Origin: JAGOUY01 sp964562155
Lineage (GTDB): Bacteria > Patescibacteriota > Patescibacteriia > 2-12-FULL-60-25
DNA length: 19,100 bases
Reading direction: 5' to 3'
Assembly (NCBI GenBank): GCA_964562155.1
Contig: CAZLRU010000023.1
Location: 1 to 19,100 of the forward strand
The position numbers and the translations under genes were made by a program. The notes under the pieces were generated by a model that was given only the letters and a program-made list of their open reading frames with translations, did no database searches and had not been told where the DNA came from. Below are positions 1 through 6,491 of this stretch, one piece after another. Numbering within the stretch: the first letter of the stretch is position 1; every line of letters starts with the position of its first letter.

Positions 1-654
1 GAAGCAAGTCGAGTCGTTCCCATCGTGGGCTCCTTAAACCCGCTATTCACGCTCTTCGGCAGTATTCTCGTTCTGGGAGAACATCTTTCAGCCAAAAGCA
101 AAAGTGGGTTCGTTCTCTTATTGGTGGCAACCTTCTTTTTAGCACGAGGATCAAAACAGAGCCGCGTGGATGGAAAAACCATTGGGCTTGCGATCATAGC
201 CGCGATCCTATTCGCCATCTCAAGCATCGCGGGCAAAGATGCGTTTAGTCACGCAACCTTTTTAGGCGTTCTGATTGCGTCCCGAATTGCTGCAGCAGGA
301 GTGGGGATATTAATCGGACTATCCGTAAAAGGAGCTCGACGAGAGATCCTTAGCATGATCAAACCAAAAAAATCTCGCACAACCTCAAAGCCCACCCTCC
401 TCTGGCTCACGTTTATCGGCCAAGCCTCAGGTTCTTTAGGTTTTATTTTAGTTAACGTCGCGATCGCCCAAGGAAGCGCCTCCATCGTCAACGCCCTACA
501 AGCCGTACAATACGCGGCCATCGTCCTCGTCGCCTGGTTGGGAGGGAAGCGCTTACAAACGCTGCTTCAAGAGGACACCTCAAGAAAGGTCCTTGTGCAA
601 AAAGGGGTGGCTATTTTACTCGTCGCTCTTGGACTTTGGTTGATTACCAGTTAA
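1..654 (+). CDS. EamA/DMT-family transporter, 5' end outside window
   Basis: The reading frame is open from base 1, so this is the C-terminal 217 residues of a longer protein; the GTG at 25 is only the first possible start inside the window, not the real one. The first residues (ASRVVPIVGSLNPLFTLF) followed by LGEHLS resemble the end of the first EamA repeat of drug/metabolite transporters, and the rest shows about five hydrophobic segments ending in VAILLVALGLWLITS. EamA proteins have ten membrane helices and export or import small metabolites; the substrate cannot be read from sequence. A basic cytoplasmic loop (near GARREILSMIKPKKSR) separates helices. The gene ends in TAA 24 bases before the next start, so the two may be co-transcribed. 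Confidence 0.8.
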   Translation, partial: EASRVVPIVGSLNPLFTLFGSILVLGEHLSAKSKSGFVLLLVATFFLARGSKQSRVDGKTIGLAIIAAILFAISSIAGKDAFSHATFLGVLIASRIAAAGVGILIGLSVKGARREILSMIKPKKSRTTSKPTLLWLTFIGQASGSLGFILVNVAIAQGSASIVNALQAVQYAAIVLVAWLGGKRLQTLLQEDTSRKVLVQKGVAILLVALGLWLITS

Positions 655-678
655 CCATAAGCTACGCTGAGACCATCT

Positions 679-1677
679 ATGGGATGGAGCTACCTTATCG
701 GAGCCTTAAAGGTGATCGGACTAACAGCCCTAGTGGTCTTCCTCTATCTTTTCTTAGGTTGGCCAAAAACATATCCCAAAACGTACGGGATCACCTGGAG
801 CGCGAATTATGCTCGCTATCTTGGGATAGATTCCGACCAAGGGCTCACAGCGGTCCTAGACGAACTCAAGATCAAACACGTACGCCTTCCCACCTATTGG
901 ACGGAGGGAGAAAAAACACCCGGTACGTTAGATTGGTCACAGGTGGATAAGCAACTTGATCTGATCGAGCAGCACGGAGGAACCGTTACGCTGGCGATAG
1001 GCGCAAAACAGCCACGCTGGCCGGAGTGCTGGATTCCGGATTGGGCCAAAGAAAAATCCGCCCCTGAGCGGCGTGCAGCTCAGCTCAACTATGTAAAAAA
1101 CACGATTGAGCATTTTAAACATAGAAGCAGCATCACCCAATGGCAAGTAGAAAATGAACCTGAGTTTTTCAGTTCATTTGGAGATTGTATTTATTACGAT
1201 AAAACCACCCTTGCGGACGAGATTGAGCTCGTTCATGCCCTTGATGAAATGCACCGCCCAATTTCAACCACCGCTTCCGGAGAACTCTCAACCTGGTTAT
1301 TCGAGCCAAAACATCTAGACATAGGCTTTAGCGTCTATCGAGTCGTTCCGAATCCCATCATAAAAACCATTCATTACTGGTTTCTTCCTTCATGGTTTTA
1401 TGGACGAAAAATCAGTCTCAGAACCATGCTTCGAGGCGGATCCATGTACGTCAGCGAACTTCAAATGGAACCGTGGGTAACGAACGATATCCTCACAAGC
1501 TCGATAGAAGAACAGGGCGCAACGCTGGATCTTCCGCAGATAAAAGACAATCTCTTATTTGCACGCCGTCTCAACGTCAAAAGAGTCGACCTCTGGGGAG
1601 CGGAGTGGTGGTATTGGATGAAGACGCAAAAAGGTCATCCGGAATTTTGGGAAGAGATAAAAAACAGCCTTAAATAA
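679..1677 (+). CDS. Membrane-anchored clan GH-A glycoside hydrolase-like protein
   Basis: A 332-residue protein with one N-terminal membrane anchor (about residues 5-27), then a domain reading like a (beta/alpha)8 glycosidase of clan GH-A. Visible landmarks are HVRLPTYW (68-74), the strand-4 motif WQVENEPEFF, whose E160 in the Asn-Glu-Pro triplet is the expected acid/base, and VSELQMEPW, where E260 is the candidate nucleophile on strand 7. WGAEWWYW (306-313) fits an aromatic sugar-binding strand 8. It would act outside the membrane on a glycan, perhaps of the cell's own or a host's envelope; substrate and GH family are unknown. It starts 24 bases after the transporter gene with no clear Shine-Dalgarno site, and ends only 20 bases from the convergent glycosyltransferase gene. 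Confidence 0.7.
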   Translation: MGWSYLIGALKVIGLTALVVFLYLFLGWPKTYPKTYGITWSANYARYLGIDSDQGLTAVLDELKIKHVRLPTYWTEGEKTPGTLDWSQVDKQLDLIEQHGGTVTLAIGAKQPRWPECWIPDWAKEKSAPERRAAQLNYVKNTIEHFKHRSSITQWQVENEPEFFSSFGDCIYYDKTTLADEIELVHALDEMHRPISTTASGELSTWLFEPKHLDIGFSVYRVVPNPIIKTIHYWFLPSWFYGRKISLRTMLRGGSMYVSELQMEPWVTNDILTSSIEEQGATLDLPQIKDNLLFARRLNVKRVDLWGAEWWYWMKTQKGHPEFWEEIKNSLK

Positions 1678-1697
1678 CAGCGCTCTACACGACAAAG

Positions 1698-3092
1698 CTA
1701 CAAACTCGGAAGAAAGAATCCAGCATAACTAAGATAACTATACGCAAAGAAGGGGATCGTTATCAGAAGTACGCAACACGCAAGGAGGAGATGTTTACGA
1801 GAAACACCATACAGAAAATGCGTTCCGTAGATCATCGGAAATAAAAATCCTGGCAAGATAAAAATCGCTTTGACCGCCCCCATATCAAAATACGGATAGC
1901 GCGCCAAATAAAACACTTGAGCCGCCAAGTATCCAAACGAAACAAGGGCCCCAAACCCTGCCATCGCACGGTCTTGCCATAGGCGAGCAAACAAAGATCG
2001 CCACACAAGAACAAACACTCCTAAAAAAACCAATAGCACGAGCGAGACGCCAACCAAAATCAATCGCTTCATGTAATACGCATGATGCAGCGTAACCCAA
2101 CTAAAATCCGCGGTCTGAAAGAGCTCCGTTTTTGGGGTGGCATTTTTTACATCCACGTTATCGATGGCACCGTAATAATCGCTCACAAAATCGCTATATA
2201 GCATCGGCCACAGATTCCCACTCCCCATCGGAAAATAGGGGATGGTAAACACGCGTGTATCAAAATAACGTGTCACCTGAAACAGCTCCGGCAGTGAAAG
2301 GGGATGAGGCTGAAGAAAGCCGGGATTGTTTAGGGTTGGACCACGAGCAATGTGATTATACCGATAGATCTGCCAAGGGAGATTGATGGCAGCAATAGTG
2401 AGAAGAGTAAAAACAAAAAACCTCACATGTAAGCCGGCCACCCCTTTCCTCCACAAAAAAAGACAGGTGAGCACACAGGCGCTAACAGGGATAATCGTCG
2501 TTATTTTTGAGATCAACGCAAATCCCATGAGCGCCCCAAACCAGAGACCGTCAAAGGGTCGAAACCGCTCTTCTCGAATACGCGCAAAAAGCAACCAGGA
2601 AATAAGAAACGCGAACAAAAACGCGAACAGCTCATTCGTGACAAACAGCGAAGCCGCCTGAAAAGCTGGGAGCGCAGAAAAAAGCACCGTAAACGATAAA
2701 GCGACCCACCGAGGAAGGAGAACCCGGGTGACACGATAAATAGCCACTAACGCGAGGACGCTCCAACCCGCCTGGAACAGCGAGAGACTTCGAATTTGAA
2801 AGGCGTAATCACCCGTAAACGCGATAATCGTACGCAGCAAAGGCGCATTTACAAGATAGTAGAACGGCTCATGCCAGGCGATATAGTTCGTTTGAATAGA
2901 AGGAAAGCGTCCGCCCACCAACGAAAAAACATAGTCCAAATGCCCACCCCCGTCATACCCCCAATACGGATTAAAGGAAAACACGTTATGTACGCGGAAC
3001 CAGAGATAGGCGACCAAAAGAGCCGCAACCACAAGCGGAAAACAAAAACGGCTCCACCTATCCAAACGAGGCTGTATCTTCGGTAAAAACAT
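1698..3092 (-). CDS. GT-C-type polytopic membrane glycosyltransferase-like protein
   Basis: A 464-residue protein with many hydrophobic segments (about ten or more). The first luminal loop after helix 1 carries GYDGGGHLDYV (D47) and then WHEPFYYL (73-80), the layout of GT-C (GT39/ArnT/PMT-like) transferases, where an acidic residue in this loop is catalytic and the sugar donor is a lipid-linked sugar. It is therefore probably an integral-membrane sugar transferase; acceptor unknown. The start at 3092 is the first in-frame ATG after a TAG. An AGGAGG lies 16-18 bases upstream, too far for a normal Shine-Dalgarno role. The gene diverges from typA across 101 bp and converges on the glycosidase-like gene. 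The family assignment rests on topology and loop motif, not on strong identity. Confidence 0.65.
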   Translation of the reverse strand: MFLPKIQPRLDRWSRFCFPLVVAALLVAYLWFRVHNVFSFNPYWGYDGGGHLDYVFSLVGGRFPSIQTNYIAWHEPFYYLVNAPLLRTIIAFTGDYAFQIRSLSLFQAGWSVLALVAIYRVTRVLLPRWVALSFTVLFSALPAFQAASLFVTNELFAFLFAFLISWLLFARIREERFRPFDGLWFGALMGFALISKITTIIPVSACVLTCLFLWRKGVAGLHVRFFVFTLLTIAAINLPWQIYRYNHIARGPTLNNPGFLQPHPLSLPELFQVTRYFDTRVFTIPYFPMGSGNLWPMLYSDFVSDYYGAIDNVDVKNATPKTELFQTADFSWVTLHHAYYMKRLILVGVSLVLLVFLGVFVLVWRSLFARLWQDRAMAGFGALVSFGYLAAQVFYLARYPYFDMGAVKAIFILPGFLFPMIYGTHFLYGVSRKHLLLACCVLLITIPFFAYSYLSYAGFFLPSL

Positions 3093-3130
3093 GCCCCCAT
3101 TCTAAAGACTCCTCCTAAAAAGGGGAATGG

Positions 3131-3153
3131 ATCGCTTATACGGGGGAAGCGAT
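3131..3153. repeat. 7-bp inverted repeat next to the typA promoter
   Basis: ATCGCTT (3131-3137) and AAGCGAT (3147-3153) form a perfect inverted repeat with a 9-bp spacer, directly abutting and sharing one base with the -35 hexamer of the typA promoter. It could be an operator. It may also arise by chance. Confidence 0.3.
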
Positions 3154-3181
3154 TGACCATTTCCAAAAAAAAGCGTATCCT
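3153..3181 (+). promoter_or_regulatory. Sigma70-type promoter of typA
   Basis: TTGACC (3153-3158), a 17-bp spacer and TATCCT (3176-3181). The predicted transcription start, about 3188, is only some 6 bases before the ATG at 3194, so the mRNA would have almost no leader and no room for a Shine-Dalgarno site. Confidence 0.65.
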
Positions 3182-3193
3182 TACGCCACTTCT

Positions 3194-4990
3194 ATGCCTT
3201 CCATCCGCAACATCGCGATTATCGCCCACGTCGACCATGGCAAAACCACCTTGGCCGATGCGCTTTTGAAACAGTCCGATACCTTTCGCGAGGCGGGCTT
3301 GCAAGGCGAAACCATTCTCGACATGAACCCCCTCGAACGCGAGCGTGGGATTACGATTTTAGCCAAAAACTGTGCCGTCATGTTTGGCGACACCCGCATC
3401 AATATCGTGGACACCCCGGGTCACGCAGACTTCGGGGGAGAGGTCGAGCGCATCATGAACCTGGTTGATGGAGCCTTGTTGCTCGTTGACGCCAAAGAAG
3501 GTCCGATGCCACAGACCCGTTTCGTGCTCAAAAAGGCGATTCAGGCCGGACACCGCATCATCCTTGTCATCAACAAGATCGATAAACCGGACGCCCGTCC
3601 AGACTGGGTACTCGATCAGGTCTTCGACCTATTCGTGACGCTCGGAGCCTCAGATGCCCAAACAGACTTTCCTGTGATCTATGCTTCCGCCAAACAAGGC
3701 AAAGCGGGTTTAGAGCAAGATCTGTCCAAGATGACGGATATCCGCCCTATTTTTGAAACCATCGTCAAAGAAGTATCAGCACCGAAGGTTCACGAAGGGC
3801 CTCTTCAAGTCTCCATCGCCAACGTCAGCTACGACAATTACAAAGGGAAAATGGCGATTGGTCGTATCGTGCGCGGAACCATCAAACCAGGCCCCGTCAT
3901 GTGGATCAACCGCGAAGGAAAACAGGTTCCATCAAAAGTCACCAACCTGCTCGGCTTCATGGGTATGGTTAAAGTCGATATTCAAGAAGCTCAAGCGGGA
4001 GATATCATTGCTCTTGCCGGTATTCCTGACATCAATATCGGAGATACCGTCGCCGACATCAACCAACCAGAAGCGCTCCCTCCAATCACGATTGAAGAGC
4101 CAACGGTCAAAATGACCTTCGGCGTCAACACGTCTCCCTTCGCCGGAGAAGAAGGACAGTTCACCACCTCTCGCAACATCAAGGAACGGCTAGATCGTGA
4201 ATTGCAAAACGATGTAGCCTTGCGCGTCGAAGCCGGTTCCGGAGACGGAACATTCATCGTTTCCGGTCGTGGTGAATTACATTTGGCAATTTTAATTGAA
4301 CGCATGCGTCGTGAAGGCTTTGAAATTCAAGTTTCTCGCCCTCAGGTGATCTTCCGCGAAGAAAATCATCAGAAGACTGAACCATTTGAAGAAGTGACTC
4401 TCGAATGTCCGGAAGGCATGAGTGGCTCCGTTATCGAAAAGATGGGACGTCGCAAAGCAGAAATGAAAGACATGCGCGTGGAAAACGGCACCGCCTACCT
4501 TCAATTCGAAATCCCTACCCGTGGTCTCATCGGCTATCGCACAGAATTCATGATGGACACGCGCGGTCAAGGTGTCATTAACACACTTTTTCTCGGCTAT
4601 CGTCCATTCATCGGAACGATTGACGGCAGCCCACACGGCTCTCTCATCGCCCACGAGACAGGGGAGTCCAACAGCTACGGATTAACGGCCGCTCAAGAAC
4701 GTGGACAGCTCTTCCTGGGCCCAGGTGTCAAAGTTTACGAAGGAATGGTTGTAGGTCAAAATGCCAAGCCAGAAGACATCTCCGTCAACGTGTGTAAAGA
4801 AAAGAAACTGAGCAACATGCGCTCAAAGGGAGACGGGGTGTCCGAAGGACTCACAACGCCTCGCATCATGAGCTTGGAAGAATCCCTCGAATATCTTGGT
4901 GACGATGAACTACTTGAAGTAACCCCGGTGAACCTACGTATCCGCAAACAGTACCTAAAAGAATTTGAACGAAAACGAACCAGCAATTAA
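3194..4990 (+). CDS. typA: Ribosome-associated translational GTPase TypA/BipA
   Basis: A 598-residue protein, close to the family's usual 600-615. All G motifs are present: AHVDHGKTTL (G1, residues 11-20), ERGITI (G2, 50-55), DTPGHADFGG (G3, 73-82), NKID (G4, 127-130) and SAK (G5, 165-167). The EF-G-like domain II, the domains III/V and the BipA-specific C-terminal part (SYGLTAAQERG, NVCKEKKLSNMRSKG) follow. BipA binds the 70S ribosome at the EF-G site and aids assembly of the large subunit and growth under stress. The gene is a single transcription unit: its promoter ends a few bases before the ATG and a strong terminator begins 2 bases after the stop. Confidence 0.97.
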   Translation: MPSIRNIAIIAHVDHGKTTLADALLKQSDTFREAGLQGETILDMNPLERERGITILAKNCAVMFGDTRINIVDTPGHADFGGEVERIMNLVDGALLLVDAKEGPMPQTRFVLKKAIQAGHRIILVINKIDKPDARPDWVLDQVFDLFVTLGASDAQTDFPVIYASAKQGKAGLEQDLSKMTDIRPIFETIVKEVSAPKVHEGPLQVSIANVSYDNYKGKMAIGRIVRGTIKPGPVMWINREGKQVPSKVTNLLGFMGMVKVDIQEAQAGDIIALAGIPDINIGDTVADINQPEALPPITIEEPTVKMTFGVNTSPFAGEEGQFTTSRNIKERLDRELQNDVALRVEAGSGDGTFIVSGRGELHLAILIERMRREGFEIQVSRPQVIFREENHQKTEPFEEVTLECPEGMSGSVIEKMGRRKAEMKDMRVENGTAYLQFEIPTRGLIGYRTEFMMDTRGQGVINTLFLGYRPFIGTIDGSPHGSLIAHETGESNSYGLTAAQERGQLFLGPGVKVYEGMVVGQNAKPEDISVNVCKEKKLSNMRSKGDGVSEGLTTPRIMSLEESLEYLGDDELLEVTPVNLRIRKQYLKEFERKRTSN

Positions 4991-4992
4991 AC

Positions 4993-5025
4993 AAAAAACG
5001 ACTCCACCAGATGGGGTCGTTTTTT
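4993..5025 (+). terminator. Rho-independent terminator of typA
   Basis: AAAAAACGAC pairs with GTCGTTTTTT, with three further inner pairs (one T-G wobble) and loop ACCAGAT. The right arm ends in six T. It starts 2 bases after the typA stop codon. Confidence 0.85.
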
Positions 5026-5086
5026 ATTGTATTGCTTGATTATTTTTCACAAACCTGTCGAAATAGGCTCGGGAGGAATAAAGGCC

Positions 5087-5608
5087 ATGAACGACGACGC
5101 TCTGTTCGGACTGGTTCTCGCCACCACGATCCTGCGCTGGATCCTGACCCTGTACGGACAGACGCTTCTGCCCATCATCTGGCTCATCATGAGAATCGCA
5201 GGACGACTGCTCCTCGCGATCCTGGGGATCATGGTGCTCAAACTGCCCCACAAGATCCTCGAGGCGTACTCGGCCCACCAAGCACACGTACAAGAACGCG
5301 AGGCCAACGACCGAATCAAGGCAGAACTGACGCGCCCACCCAACCGAGCAGCGGCACCCATGCCGATCCCGGAACCCGGAGAGGACCCTGACGCGGATCC
5401 ATGCATCATGAGCCGCAGGCGAGGGCTCCTCATGATCGCCTGCTTCGTTCTAATCGGGCTTTACATCGGTTACAGCACAAGCACGGACTTCGGGCAACCG
5501 GCGGAAACCAACCCCGCACGCCCCACAGAGCGGTGCCCCTACGACGCTCAGCTGATCGAACCCTGCCAGTTCTACTACCACCTCCTCACAGATTTGGCCT
5601 GCTACTGA
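5087..5608 (+). CDS. GC-rich orphan membrane protein, probably foreign
   Basis: I do not recognise this 173-residue protein. The ATG at 5087 is preceded by GGGAGG (5071-5076) about 10 bases upstream, a clear Shine-Dalgarno site, unlike its neighbours. It shows hydrophobic segments near residues 6-30 and 36-53, a charged helix (EREANDRIKAEL), a Pro-rich acidic stretch (PMPIPEPGEDPDADP), a third hydrophobic segment (GLLMIACFVLIGLYIGYS), and a Cys-containing tail. One full sequence line (5101-5160) is 60% GC by hand count, against 50% for a line of typA (3901-3960), and third codon positions are mostly G or C. It ends in TGA, which no native-looking gene here uses. It is enclosed between two terminators like an inserted cassette. 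Function unknown. Confidence 0.6.
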   Translation: MNDDALFGLVLATTILRWILTLYGQTLLPIIWLIMRIAGRLLLAILGIMVLKLPHKILEAYSAHQAHVQEREANDRIKAELTRPPNRAAAPMPIPEPGEDPDADPCIMSRRRGLLMIACFVLIGLYIGYSTSTDFGQPAETNPARPTERCPYDAQLIEPCQFYYHLLTDLACY

Positions 5609-5628
5609 AAACAAACACACCTCTACAC

Positions 5629-5659
5629 CCTCGTCCTCGCACGAGGCCTTCGTTTTTTT
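5629..5659 (+). terminator. Terminator after the orphan membrane protein
   Basis: CCTCGT (5629-5634) pairs with ACGAGG (5641-5646) around a 6-base loop. A run of seven T follows six bases later (5653-5659). The short stem and offset T-run make it weaker than the other terminators here. Confidence 0.55.
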
Positions 5660-5708
5660 AGCGGTTTTTCAAGCATCTCCACGACCCGTTTCACGATTTA
5701 TGTCGGCA

Positions 5709-5717
5709 TGGTATTGT
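5709..5717 (+). promoter_or_regulatory. Extended -10 promoter of the exonuclease gene
   Basis: TG (5709-5710), one base, then TATTGT (5712-5717), an extended -10 element without a convincing -35. The predicted start, about 5724, is about 4 bases before the ATG at 5728, again nearly leaderless. Confidence 0.45.
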
Positions 5718-5727
5718 CAGGCGCGCT

Positions 5728-6161
5728 ATGAGACATGAAGTCGTCCTTGATATCGAAACGCGTAATACCTTCCAAGATGTTGGAGCTTACAACCCATCCT
5801 TGCTCCAGGTCTCTTTGGTCGGCGTCTATTTTTATGAAACAGACACCTTTGAATCCTTTTTAGAAGAAGATCTTCCGAAGTTATGGCCCCGCTTGGAGCG
5901 AGCGGATCGCATCATTGGCTATAACTTAATCGGTTTTGATTACCCCTGCTTGCAATCTTATTACACAGGCGACATCATGAAACTCCCAACCCTCGATCTG
6001 TTAGTCGAGATCGAAAAACGCTTAGGCTTCCGCATCAAACTTGATGACGTTGCTCAGGCGACCCTCGGAGTAGGGAAGAGCGGTCATGGACTCATGGCCG
6101 TCGAGTATTGGAAAAAAGGAGAGATCGAAAAACTCAAGGAATACTGTCTGCAAGACGTACG
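5728..6161 (+). CDS. DEDDy-type 3'-5' exonuclease/RNase H-like nuclease, truncated by assembly gap
   Basis: The first 144 residues of an RNase H-fold exonuclease of the DnaQ/YprB kind. Exo I is VLDIET (D8, E10), Exo II is GYNLIGFD (N66, D71), and Exo III is YCLQDV, where Y139 and D143 have the Y-x3-D spacing of the DEDDy class. These four acids normally bind two metal ions that cleave 3' ends of DNA or RNA. In this family the protein runs on only some tens of residues past Exo III, so the missing end probably lies within the N-run at 6162-6261. The reading frame that continues past the gap (to about 6381) does not look like this family and overlaps the nrd promoter, so I do not include it. 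Substrate unknown. Confidence 0.8.
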
Positions 6162-6261
6162 NNNNNNNNNNNNNNNNNNNNNNNNNNNNNNNNNNNNNNN
6201 NNNNNNNNNNNNNNNNNNNNNNNNNNNNNNNNNNNNNNNNNNNNNNNNNNNNNNNNNNNNN
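6162..6261. other. Assembly gap (100 N)
   Basis: Exactly 100 N, the customary placeholder for a scaffold gap whose true size may differ. It removes the 3' end of the exonuclease gene and whatever lies between that gene and the nrd promoter, possibly including a -35 element. Confidence 0.95.
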
Positions 6262-6272
6262 ACCCCTCCCAA

Positions 6273-6288
6273 CCACTATATCTTGTGG
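6273..6288. promoter_or_regulatory. NrdR-like box 1
   Basis: The 16-mer CCACTATATCTTGTGG matches the published NrdR box pattern (aCaCwAtATaTwGtgt, recalled from memory) at 13 of 16 positions, including all the strongly conserved ones. It overlaps the TG of the extended -10 element and the spacer upstream of it. NrdR is the ATP-cone repressor of ribonucleotide reductase genes. Confidence 0.75.
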
Positions 6289-6294
6289 TATAGT
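6286..6294 (+). promoter_or_regulatory. Extended -10 promoter of the nrd operon
   Basis: TG (6286-6287), one base, then TATAGT (6289-6294). No good -35 is seen 17 bp upstream, where the sequence is CTCCCA. The predicted start is near 6301, which would place NrdR-like box 1 at the core promoter and box 2 just downstream of the start, a layout that fits repression. The leader to the ATG at 6492 would be about 190 bases. Confidence 0.6.
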
Positions 6295-6304
6295 GCAGCA
6301 CGCA

Positions 6305-6320
6305 CCACAACATGTAGTAA
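6305..6320. promoter_or_regulatory. NrdR-like box 2
   Basis: CCACAACATGTAGTAA matches the NrdR pattern at 11 of 16 positions with the core CxCwA-AT-TwGT kept. Its start is 32 bp from that of box 1 (16-bp gap), about three helix turns, which is the usual NrdR tandem spacing. Confidence 0.7.
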
Positions 6321-6491
6321 ATCTAGTTTGTCGGCTCACCTGCATCCACGCCAATATTCACGTCTCTCTAGACGCGAATGATGCAAGCAAGCCAACTCCG
6401 CACCGTAAAGCTTTTTCCTTTTACGAACAAAGGCGTTATTTAGCGCTCCTTCACTCGATTCTTTCCGCGACCGCGGAGACACTTTCTTTTT
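6321..6491 (+). other. Long leader of the nrd operon with two small hairpins
   Basis: About 170 bases without a recognisable gene. Two inverted repeats are visible: CGTCT-CTCT-AGACG (6361-6374), and an 8-bp stem with one wobble around AC (6462-6479, core TCCGCG/CGCGGA) ending 12 bases before the start codon. I recognise no riboswitch. The last bases before the ATG are pyrimidine-rich (ACTTTCTTTTT) instead of a Shine-Dalgarno site. Confidence 0.35.

Noticed and set aside
2849..3304. A 151-codon minus-strand frame overlapping the glycosyltransferase start and the typA start
   Set aside because: It overlaps two well supported genes and their promoters and its product shows no recognisable pattern.
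6162..6381. Reading frame continuing from the exonuclease gene through the N-run
   Set aside because: The frame is only open because N codons are not stops; the part after the gap overlaps the NrdR boxes and promoter and does not look like the nuclease family.
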